Shown here one piece after another: positions 46,287-54,344 of a stretch of DNA of 64,000 nucleotides. Position numbers and translations under genes: made by a program. This DNA is from Clostridia bacterium (GTDB lineage Bacteria > Bacillota > Clostridia > TANB77 > CAG-508), in assembly GCA_017404545.1 (NCBI GenBank), contig JAFRCC010000018.1, positions 372,001 through 436,000 of the forward strand, in the 5' to 3' direction. The stretch's first letter is position 1, and each line of letters opens with the position of its first letter. The notes under the pieces were generated by a model that worked only from the letters and a program-made list of their open reading frames with translations, made no database searches and was not told the DNA's origin.

Positions 46287-47663
46287 TTATTCTCCTCCAT
46301 CAAAAAATACTATTTCATTCACACTATTATCTATTTTTTTCGTCTCTGTTGTAGTTATACCAAAACCTGTATTCAAATTAAATAGAGTATATATAAAATC
46401 TATACCTATTGTAACTAGTAATATTGTATCAATAATCCATGTTTTTTTTGGACCCTTTTTATTCAATTTTATATTTAAATATGGAGAAATAAATTTAGCA
46501 ATTGCATATCCTCCAAGCCCAAACATCAAACTATTTAATAAGCATATCCTGCCATTTATATTCCATGGATTCTTGCTATAATCCCACCATCTAAACCCAT
46601 ATATTTTTTCCAGAATAACAGATGTAAGATATTCTAGAATAGAAACAATTATTGCGCTCTTTATAAATACATTATCTTGATTTTTTCTAAATATAATTGT
46701 TACCACAACTGCACCAAATCCATATATTGGTAATAATGGCAGGTGCAAAAAACCTCTATTTACAAAAATTCCATTTGTAACACCATAAAATGAAAATTCA
46801 ACAATCCATCCTAATAGTGCATACACAAAAAACATTAGTATAATATTTCTCGCAGAATAGGCATGCTCTTTACTCTTTAAGTAAATTTGTATGCCTCTTT
46901 TTTCTGGATTATTTGAGCTAAAGAAAATATACATTGGAATGGATAATGCACTAATTATAAAACCAATTGCACATGCAATTAAGCCAATTATTAATGTATT
47001 ATGATATTCTAAAATTGTAATATCTGTACTACTTACCTTTACAACTCCAAAAACTGTTAGAAATGCCCCTATAATTTCTATAATTACTAATGCTATAAAC
47101 CTAATATTTATGTAATAATATTCTTGGTTCTCTTTCCTGTTTATATATACAAATACCGTTACAAAAATTACTCCTGCTAATCCAACTATAGTACCGCTAT
47201 ATATTAAATTCCACTGTCCTATAAAAGTCATATTCATTCCTACAAATAAAAGAATACAACCTATAGTTCCTACAATTGTTTTAGCGATTTTTTCTTTATC
47301 TTTCTTAACGTATTCTAGTATAGGATAAGATAGTGTACTAAAAATCATTCCCAATATCCATATAACTAAACCAAAAGTCATATTTTTTTGTGCAATCATT
47401 TGGCTAGCACCAGATCCCATTGCTATGGCTGCAACAATCATAATGAATCTTGCTAATGTGCTCTTCCATCTGCTAATTTTTACTTTATCAAATTTTTTTC
47501 GAACTGGAAATAAAGCAATCAAATTCACTACCCCAAAAGCTGTTGACACAATACCAGGTGTGCGCAAGTTCCAATCATTCATGAAAATCATAAATAATCC
47601 TATTGCTAAAAATAATCCACCAAGGTTTGCTAGACCAATCTCAATTAAAGTTTCCTTCTTCAT
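46287..47663 (-). CDS. Polytopic membrane protein with CmpB (type IV ABC-like) domain
   Basis: The 458-residue protein has eight or more hydrophobic spans in its first 280 residues. A C-terminal domain (about 280-440, LLGWIVEFSFYGVTNGIFVN, GFLHLPLLPIYGFGAVVV, YGFRWWDYSKNPWNINGRIC) matches the putative 'ABC-transporter type IV' CmpB family. Transport has not been shown for the family. The start at 47663 follows GGAG. First gene of a three-gene leftward operon. Confidence 0.7.
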   Translation of the reverse strand: MKKETLIEIGLANLGGLFLAIGLFMIFMNDWNLRTPGIVSTAFGVVNLIALFPVRKKFDKVKISRWKSTLARFIMIVAAIAMGSGASQMIAQKNMTFGLVIWILGMIFSTLSYPILEYVKKDKEKIAKTIVGTIGCILLFVGMNMTFIGQWNLIYSGTIVGLAGVIFVTVFVYINRKENQEYYYINIRFIALVIIEIIGAFLTVFGVVKVSSTDITILEYHNTLIIGLIACAIGFIISALSIPMYIFFSSNNPEKRGIQIYLKSKEHAYSARNIILMFFVYALLGWIVEFSFYGVTNGIFVNRGFLHLPLLPIYGFGAVVVTIIFRKNQDNVFIKSAIIVSILEYLTSVILEKIYGFRWWDYSKNPWNINGRICLLNSLMFGLGGYAIAKFISPYLNIKLNKKGPKKTWIIDTILLVTIGIDFIYTLFNLNTGFGITTTETKKIDNSVNEIVFFDGGE

Positions 47664-47778
47664 TTTCATCTCCATAATATTATGAATTTTATCCTGCACA
47701 TTATATAAAAAACATAATAAAATTTCAATATATCAACATTACTTTGCAAAAAAAAGCACTGTACTTTCGTACACTGCT

Positions 47779-49023
47779 TTAATTCGTCATTTTCATTTGC
47801 TTTATCATCAAATCACCAAATATAGCATACCCTGTTGTTGGGTCAGATACTAGAACATTTGTTACAGCTCCTATAAACTTTCCATTTTGAATTATTGGAG
47901 ATCCACTCATTCCCTGTATTATTCCGCCTGTTTTATTTATTAATCTCTCATCTGTTATTTTTATAAGCATGCTCTTATTATCATAATTATTACTTGTGTA
48001 TAATTTTTCAATTTTAATTTTATACGAATTCTTTTCGTTATTTTCTAATTCACAAATCAGCTCTGCCTCACCTTCTTCTATTTCACTTCTTAGAGCCACC
48101 TCATACTCTTTATTTGAATCAACTGTGAAACTATTTATATTTGCTACACTACCAAATACGCCAAAATTTGTATTTTTAGATATTTCACCAATTACATCTG
48201 CAGAATTTACAACGCCTCGTATTTCACCAGGATCATTTTTTTTTCCTTTTTTTATGGAAACCATATTACTGCCAACTAATTGACCATTTGCAATATTAAA
48301 TATTCCTCCAGTATCAATATCTACTATTCCATGTCCTAGAGCTGCAAAACTATTTGTTGAAGGTTCAATAAAAGTTAATGTTCCAACACCAGCGGTAGCA
48401 TCTCTAACCCATAAACCAATTTTATACTCGCTAAGTTCATTTTTTATTGGTACTATTGTTGTATCTACAGTTTCACTTCCCCTTAAATATTTAACATTAA
48501 TTCTATTTCCATTAGAAGAATTAACTAATTCAACTAAATCATTTGTATTAGAAACCTTCTTATTATTAATTTCAATTATTGTATCTCCTTCCATTATACC
48601 TGATTGAGCGTATGGTTTATAAATTTTTTTATCTTCTCCCTCTATCTCGGAAAAGCCAACAACCATTGCTCCTTCTGTATACATTTTTACACCTATTAAG
48701 TCTCCACAAGGTATAACTTTCGTACGCTCTATTACATTAACATTTATTTCTTTTACCGGTATGGTTCCAAATAAATCTAAATTTATTTCATAACTTCCTG
48801 CAGATGAGTATATGGAATCGTTCGTATTTATGTTATTTGATGCTTGAACAGACTTTAATTTTATATTACTATTTCTTCTGACGTTGATTCCTGCAATAGT
48901 CTTTAAGTTTACATCTTCTCCTTGAAAAATTATAATATTACTTGGTAATAATGTTATATTACAAACATATGAATATATAATAAAACAAATAACAATAATG
49001 CATATTTTTTTAATTATTTTCAT
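47779..49023 (-). CDS. spoIVB: SpoIVB-type serine peptidase (S55)
   Basis: The 414-residue protein has an N-terminal membrane span, a PDZ domain (about residues 120-200, YTEGAMVVGFSEIEG...GIMEGDTIIEINNKKVSNTN) and an S55 peptidase domain with His in AALGHGIVDIDTG (about 238) and Ser in IQGMSGSPIIQNG (about 383). SpoIVB is secreted into the forespore-mother cell space and triggers pro-sigma-K processing. In most clostridia it precedes spo0A; here the Spo0A-like gene is 6 kb away. Followed by a GTAC-tttc-GTAC terminator. The start is the first ATG of the frame. Confidence 0.9.
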   Translation of the reverse strand: MKIIKKICIIVICFIIYSYVCNITLLPSNIIIFQGEDVNLKTIAGINVRRNSNIKLKSVQASNNINTNDSIYSSAGSYEINLDLFGTIPVKEINVNVIERTKVIPCGDLIGVKMYTEGAMVVGFSEIEGEDKKIYKPYAQSGIMEGDTIIEINNKKVSNTNDLVELVNSSNGNRINVKYLRGSETVDTTIVPIKNELSEYKIGLWVRDATAGVGTLTFIEPSTNSFAALGHGIVDIDTGGIFNIANGQLVGSNMVSIKKGKKNDPGEIRGVVNSADVIGEISKNTNFGVFGSVANINSFTVDSNKEYEVALRSEIEEGEAELICELENNEKNSYKIKIEKLYTSNNYDNKSMLIKITDERLINKTGGIIQGMSGSPIIQNGKFIGAVTNVLVSDPTTGYAIFGDLMIKQMKMTN

Positions 49024-49276
49024 AAAATCACCTAACTATATAATGTCCAATTTTTTTATTATTAATCTAACAAAAAATGAACAACTGGAACTCTACAGCT
49101 ATCTTCAAAATTTCTCTTCTTTACATTTTTCTTTAGTTCACCTTGTTTTACCACATTTATTGTCATCATAATTGTTAAATTGTTACCTTTTATCTTCAAT
49201 TTTATTTACAATCCTATTTTACAAACAATTTTTATATGATATAATAAAAAAAAATATGACAAAAGAAGAGGATTTT

Positions 49277-49711
49277 ATGAATAAAATATTAAAATACGAA
49301 ATTCAAAGTGATGTTCGAGACATATTAGCAGAAATTGAATATGAAGAATATATGTTTAATAAAATATTTAAATCGCATGTTACTTTTAAGAAATCTTATG
49401 AAAAATTTAATTTAATATATAACGTATATGGTCCCCAAGCCTATAGAAAATATGTGCCATCCGTATATCAGAAACAGGATATTGTACATTTAATTAATAC
49501 TCAAAACTTCTTAATTTTATATGACAGACATGGTAAAAAAACATATCATAATTTAGTTTACACTGTAAATCTTATTAATTTTTCAAATTACTATAGTAAA
49601 TTTAGAGCCTTCTTATATAAATTAACAAATATATTTTCTAGAAGAAAACTAAAAATAAAAACGGACGAACCGCTTATGTTGCCTGAGTCTGTACCAAGTA
49701 TACATATCTAA
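49277..49711 (+). CDS. Protein of unknown function, 144 aa
   Basis: Mostly helical basic protein (MNKILKYEIQSDVRDILAEI...) with many Tyr and Lys residues and a pro-rich end. The start at 49277 follows AAGAGG; a longer frame would start in a noncoding AT-rich stretch. No family recognised. Followed by an ACCCAT/ATGGGT terminator (49711-49737). Confidence 0.55.
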   Translation: MNKILKYEIQSDVRDILAEIEYEEYMFNKIFKSHVTFKKSYEKFNLIYNVYGPQAYRKYVPSVYQKQDIVHLINTQNFLILYDRHGKKTYHNLVYTVNLINFSNYYSKFRAFLYKLTNIFSRRKLKIKTDEPLMLPESVPSIHI

Positions 49712-49826
49712 TACCCATGTAAAAACCATATGGGTATTTTTTTACAAAAAATCACATAATTCTACACAATTCATAATATATATTAAGCAGCTAGCTGTTA
49801 TATAAATTATGAAAGGGGTTTTTACA

Positions 49827-50249
49827 ATGGAATACGATAAAAATTCGTGCCCTGTTGTTGGAATTGATGGATTTATTTCTGCTGGAAAACAATATGATAT
49901 AGACATCCATTTACCAGAAGATAATAGATCTGTTATTTATGGTGTTATAAAAGACTGCTACGATGAACCAGTATCCGATGCAGTTGTAAAGTTAATCGAA
50001 GTTGAAAAAGATGGAAAAAAGGAAGAAAGAAAGCCTGTAACCCACACATTTACAGATAAAGAAGGACAATTTGTGTTTGGACCATTATGTGCAAATAAGT
50101 TTTATGAAATAGAAATTTGGGCAAATAAAGTAAAACATAATAAAATTTGCACAACTTGCCAACATCATGGAAAATGCCTAAAGGGCGAAAAATTAGATTG
50201 CAAAAAAGACAATTATATACCAAGAGTATTAGAAACAGTAGAAGCATAA
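49827..50249 (+). CDS. Carboxypeptidase-regulatory-like (CNA-B type) domain protein
   Basis: The 140-residue protein has a beta-sandwich with VIYGVIKDCYDEPVSDAVVK, a middle THTFTDKEGQFVFGPLCANK and an EIEIWANKVKH strand, the layout of carboxypeptidase regulatory-like folds. A Cys-rich end follows with CTTCQHHGKC and a later Cys, which may bind metal. There is no signal peptide, so it is cytoplasmic or non-classically exported. Start at 49827 follows AAGGGG. Similar proteins are found in clostridia next to spore genes, but the role is unknown. Confidence 0.6.
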   Translation: MEYDKNSCPVVGIDGFISAGKQYDIDIHLPEDNRSVIYGVIKDCYDEPVSDAVVKLIEVEKDGKKEERKPVTHTFTDKEGQFVFGPLCANKFYEIEIWANKVKHNKICTTCQHHGKCLKGEKLDCKKDNYIPRVLETVEA

Positions 50250-50284
50250 ATTTTAAAGAGATATTTTAACAAAAATATCTCTTT

Positions 50285-50425
50285 TTACATAAAGCCCATT
50301 CTTTTAGCTATTTTTTTGCCTTTTTTTACAATCTTATTTCCACTGTTGATTATCCCCTCTTTATACATCATTGCAGTTCCTGCTGCAAACATTGTTCCAA
50401 CTATAACACCTTTGAAAAATTTCAT
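50285..50425 (-). CDS. Small basic membrane protein, 46 aa (YtxH-like)
   Basis: Encodes MKFFKGVIVGTMFAAGTAMM then a Gly/Lys-rich tail (KIVKKGKKIAKRMGFM). One membrane span at residues 4-20. The ATG at 50425 follows AGGAGGTTAGAGC. The pattern is like short YtxH/DUF3918 proteins; role unknown. Confidence 0.55.
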   Translation of the reverse strand: MKFFKGVIVGTMFAAGTAMMYKEGIINSGNKIVKKGKKIAKRMGFM

Positions 50426-50485
50426 GCTCTAACCTCCTAAAATAGATATATTTTTATTTTGTCTATTTTAAAATTATATACACAT

Positions 50486-50662
50486 CTAATTTTTACCATC
50501 TATAAAGAGTTTATCTATATTAAAATTCGCAATTTGGCATGCAGCATTTAATGATGAAAAAAAAGACATTCGTATTTCGTTCTTTAAATCTTCACCATCT
50601 ATATTTTCAATTAAATCTAAAAATTTTTGTACATTATACAAATATTGCTTTTTCTTATCCAA
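50486..50662 (-). CDS. Small protein, 58 aa (TTG start preferred)
   Basis: Helical protein (MDKKKQYLYNVQKFLDLIEN..., ending FIDGKN). The only ATG at 50677 lies on top of GGAGG, so the TTG at 50662 with 8-nt spacing is the more likely start. No family recognised. Downstream of the cysteine desulfurase gene. Confidence 0.45.
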   Translation of the reverse strand: MDKKKQYLYNVQKFLDLIENIDGEDLKNEIRMSFFSSLNAACQIANFNIDKLFIDGKN

Positions 50663-50762
50663 GCCGTTTACCTCCATAGTTAACTTTTACTATACAATAT
50701 ATTTTTATTTTTTTCAATACATTTTCTTATTAAATTTTATCACTATAGGAGTTAAACCTAAG

Positions 50763-51902
50763 CTATTCCTTATACTTTTCTATAAATAATTTAATTTTAT
50801 CAATCAAAAATTTAACATCCTCAATAGTATTATTTCTACCAAAACTTACTCTTAATGCCCCCTGAATATATTCCTCTTTTAAACCTATTGATAGGAGTAC
50901 ATGTGAGGGCTCTGCAGAACCTGCCGTACATGCAGACCCAGCTGAAGTACATATTCCATATGAATCTAAATTTAATAATAATTGCTCTGCATCTATGCCC
51001 TTAAAAGAAAAATTAGCATTTCCTGGTAATCTATCAAATCTGTCACCATTTAATTTTGCAATATCTATTTTCTTTTCAATTTCAGATATATAAAAATCTC
51101 TAAGAATTCGTAAATGCTTATTATACTCATTAAATTCATTACTTATTAAATTAATTGCTCTTCCCATTCCCACTATCGATGCAACATTTTCTGTCCCTGC
51201 TCTTTGACCTTGTTCCTGATGACCACCTTCTATTAACTTCTCGAATTTTATTCCAGACTTTATGTATGCAGCACCAACACCCTTTGGAGCATATATTTTA
51301 TGGCCAGACATCGAAAGCGCATCGATATTTTGTGCTTTTACGTCTATTTCTACATTCCCAACAGCTTGAACAGCATCCGTGTGAAAAATTATTTTATTTT
51401 CGTTAGCAATTTTACCAATCTCACCTATTTGCTGGATTGTTCCAATTTCATTGTTAGCATACATAATTGAGATTAATATTGTATCATCTTTTATTGATTC
51501 TTTCAATTCCTTCATTGAAATTTTTCCTGTGTTATCTACATTTAGGTATGTTACATCAAAACCATTTTTCTCCAACCATTTGCAAGAATTTAATACTGCA
51601 GGATGCTCTATTTTCGAAGTTATCATATGCTTGCCTCTTTGCTTGTTTGCTAACATAATTCCCTTTATAATTAAATTATCACTTTCGCTTCCGCATGATG
51701 TGAAATAAATTTCTTTCCTATTGCAATTAATTGCTTTGGCAATCTTATCTCTTGAATCATCAATCGCTCTTCTACTACTTCTACCTATAGTATAAAGAGA
51801 CGATGGATTCCCAAATTCATTTTCAAAGAAAGGCACCATAGCCCTTATAACTTCTGGCCTTACAGGCGTTGTTGCCGCATGATCAAAATATCTAATTTTC
51901 AT
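50763..51902 (-). CDS. Cysteine desulfurase (NifS/IscS-like)
   Basis: The 379-residue PLP enzyme takes sulfur from cysteine to feed iron-sulfur clusters or tRNA thiolation. It begins RYFDHAATTPVRPEVIRAMV, shows the PLP Lys in LSMSGHKIYAPKGVG and the catalytic Cys in GICTSAGSACTAGSAEPSHV (with two candidate Cys). It then has the end VSFGRNNTIEDVKFLI. Start at 51902 chosen as the conserved beginning of the family. It stands alone, without a scaffold gene beside it. Confidence 0.93.
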   Translation of the reverse strand: MKIRYFDHAATTPVRPEVIRAMVPFFENEFGNPSSLYTIGRSSRRAIDDSRDKIAKAINCNRKEIYFTSCGSESDNLIIKGIMLANKQRGKHMITSKIEHPAVLNSCKWLEKNGFDVTYLNVDNTGKISMKELKESIKDDTILISIMYANNEIGTIQQIGEIGKIANENKIIFHTDAVQAVGNVEIDVKAQNIDALSMSGHKIYAPKGVGAAYIKSGIKFEKLIEGGHQEQGQRAGTENVASIVGMGRAINLISNEFNEYNKHLRILRDFYISEIEKKIDIAKLNGDRFDRLPGNANFSFKGIDAEQLLLNLDSYGICTSAGSACTAGSAEPSHVLLSIGLKEEYIQGALRVSFGRNNTIEDVKFLIDKIKLFIEKYKE

Positions 51903-51991
51903 ATACTTACCACCCAAATATTTTTTATTTTATTATATTTATAAGACAAAAAAATATAGCCAAAAATTCTAAATTTTTGGCTATTTTTTAT

Positions 51992-52330
51992 CTATGCAGT
52001 TGTTTCTGACCACCTTAACATCCTAATATTTTTATATGTTTCTAGTACTTGTGAATATTTTTCGTATTCATCTTCCCAAATCATTGATGGTACTTTTTCA
52101 AATTTCGAAAACATTTTTTCAGCCTCTTTTAAAAATGCCTTTTGTTCACTATCATTCATATGAATTTTGCTCTTAGAATATATATACAGAGTATCTAAAT
52201 CATTAATTGCTACAATAAACTCTAAGAAATCTTTTACATTCATACCACTTGCTTTAATCTTTAAACATACGCACGCAGCTACTATTGCAACTACAAATAA
52301 TACTAAATATATTACATATATAATTACCAT
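51992..52330 (-). CDS. Membrane-anchored protein, 112 aa
   Basis: One N-terminal membrane span (VIIYVIYLVLFVVAIVAACV) and a helical cytoplasmic domain (EFIVAINDLDTLYIYSKSKI, ending MLRWSETTA). The start at 52330 follows AAGGTGATTATT. No family recognised. Followed by a strong GCCAAAAATT/AATTTTTGGC terminator (51954-51987). Confidence 0.55.
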   Translation of the reverse strand: MVIIYVIYLVLFVVAIVAACVCLKIKASGMNVKDFLEFIVAINDLDTLYIYSKSKIHMNDSEQKAFLKEAEKMFSKFEKVPSMIWEDEYEKYSQVLETYKNIRMLRWSETTA

Positions 52331-52525
52331 AATAATCACCTTCTTTAAATCCGTATAGTTAATTATACCATTTTTGTAATATTTTTGCAAATCTTTTGTA
52401 ATAATATGGTAATATTTTTGTAATATTTGGTAAAAAAAGAAAATCCATTTTGAAATAAACCTCATTGTTAAACTTTTTGTCTAACATTCAGAGTTCACCT
52501 CATTTTTGGATTTTCTTTTCATTTA

Positions 52526-53965
52526 TTATGCGTAGATTACTCCACCAACTGTTCTATTCATTCCTGAATCGTTATTTGCAAGAATTGATTCTCCTCCTGC
52601 TATAGCGATTACATCACCTGTTTTTATAAGATTTAATTCTTTTGCTTTTTCAATACCCTTAGAAATTATTTCTTTTGGTTTTCCTTCTTCATCAACCAAT
52701 AGTGGAATAACATCTGCCACAATTGCTAATTGTCTATATGTTTTCTCATCTCTAGTTACAGCAATTACTGGACAATTTGGTAATAAGCTTGAAATTATTC
52801 TTGGTGTATTTCCAGCTTCTGTATATGCAAATATTGCTTTTGCATTCATTTGTCTTGCAGCTGAACATATAGAATGATTTAAATAAAATTCGTAATTGTC
52901 TATTCCGAAATCTAAATTTCTTCTTGCAATTCTCTTATCATAGCTAATAGCATCTTCTATTGTATGAGCAATTCTTGACATTGTTTCAACACATTCAACA
53001 GGATATTTACCCATTGCACTCTCTCCAGAAAGCATTATTGCTCCTGTTAAATCAAATATAGCATTTGCAACATCTGAAACTTCTGCCCTAGTTGGACGTG
53101 GATTTTCAGTCATTGATTCAAGCATTTGAGTTGCAGTAATAACAATCTTTCCTGCTCTGTTACATTGCTTAATAATTCTTTTTTGAACAAGTGGAACATA
53201 TTCCATAGGAAGTTCAACTCCCATATCTCCACGAGCAACCATAATTCCATCTGATACTTTTATAATATCATCTAAGTTGTCAACGCCTTCTTGGCTTTCT
53301 ATTTTAGATATAATTTTAATTTTTTCTCCACCATTTTCAGCTAAAACTTTACGAATAGCTTTAACATCGTCAGCAGATCTAATAAATGATGCTGCTATAA
53401 AATCGAAATCGTATTTGCATGCATCTACTAAATCTTTGATGTCTTTTTCTTTTAATGCTGGTAAGTTAATGTGTCTTCCTGGAACATTAATACTTTTTCT
53501 ATTTCCAAGATTTCCACCATTCATAACTTTACAAACAATATCTTTTCCATCTATTTTTTGAACTTCTAGTTCTATTTTTCCATCATCAATTAAAATTGTT
53601 GTTCCTGGCTCTACGTCTTGATATAAATTTTTATATGTAACTGAAGTTTTTGTATTATCTCCAATTATATCTTCATTTACTAATGTGAATGTTTCTTCTG
53701 CTTTTAAAGTAACAGGATTTTCAACTAATTTTCCAGTTCTTATTTCTGGACCTTGTGTATCTAGAAGTATTGCTACTGGTAATCCAACGGCCTTTCTTGC
53801 TTCTATTAAAGCATTGTAATATACTTCTTGATCCTCAAAAGATCCATGAGAAAAGTTTAATCTTGCAACATTCATTCCTGCAAGCATCATTTTCTTTAAA
53901 ACTTCTACATCCTTTGTGGCTGGTCCAATTGTACATACTATTTTTGTTCTTTTAGTATTTATCAT
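52526..53965 (-). CDS. pyk: Pyruvate kinase
   Basis: The 479-residue enzyme makes ATP and pyruvate from phosphoenolpyruvate in glycolysis. Family blocks are visible: KIVCTIGPAT (start), MNVARLNFSHGSFEDQ, DTQGPEIRTG, KIISKIESQEGVDNLDDII with the catalytic Lys, and MVARGDMGVELP. The C-terminal domain follows with the AIAGGESILANNDSG and NRTVGGVIYA end. No extra C-terminal phosphohistidine domain is present, unlike Bacillus enzymes. Start at 53965 follows GGAGGG. Confidence 0.97.
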   Translation of the reverse strand: MINTKRTKIVCTIGPATKDVEVLKKMMLAGMNVARLNFSHGSFEDQEVYYNALIEARKAVGLPVAILLDTQGPEIRTGKLVENPVTLKAEETFTLVNEDIIGDNTKTSVTYKNLYQDVEPGTTILIDDGKIELEVQKIDGKDIVCKVMNGGNLGNRKSINVPGRHINLPALKEKDIKDLVDACKYDFDFIAASFIRSADDVKAIRKVLAENGGEKIKIISKIESQEGVDNLDDIIKVSDGIMVARGDMGVELPMEYVPLVQKRIIKQCNRAGKIVITATQMLESMTENPRPTRAEVSDVANAIFDLTGAIMLSGESAMGKYPVECVETMSRIAHTIEDAISYDKRIARRNLDFGIDNYEFYLNHSICSAARQMNAKAIFAYTEAGNTPRIISSLLPNCPVIAVTRDEKTYRQLAIVADVIPLLVDEEGKPKEIISKGIEKAKELNLIKTGDVIAIAGGESILANNDSGMNRTVGGVIYA

Positions 53966-54059
53966 CTTTATTCCCTCCATATCTAAAAAACTGACATTTG
54001 TTATTATATCACTTATATTTTTTTGTTACAATGAATTTTGTAAAATTTTCTCTGATTTT

Positions 54060-54330
54060 GGCTATGGCTTAACCACTTTTACCTAAAAAACGATAGTAGG
54101 CTCTTTACTATAGGAATTCCAGATGAATATCCTATAGTATAATCAAAGAGCGCGGACACTATTGTGCCCACGCTCATTTATATAACAAGCTTCTTCCCTC
54201 TCAAAGAGGCTTGATTGCCTATATAGGCAAAAGTCTATAAATAGACCTTTCATGTGGATATGTATAATTATATGAATCCACTCTGATACAAATAAATATG
54301 CATCACTGGTAATATTATACCATTTTATTA
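54060..54330. repeat. Cluster of hairpins between glgP and pyk, no gene
   Basis: The spacer of about 380 nt between glgP and pyk holds several short perfect palindromes. They are TACTATAGGA/TCCTATAGTA (54108-54152), GAGCGCGGACAC/GTGCCCACGCTC, AAGCTTC/GAGGCTT, GCCTATATAGGC, GTCTATAAATAGAC and GTGGAT/ATCCAC. The first parts resemble the palindromes after murC. It may be a REP-like cluster or a structured RNA on the glgP side; I cannot assign it. The pyk promoter must lie in 53990-54060. Confidence 0.4.
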
Positions 54331-54344
54331 ATTATTATGTCAAA

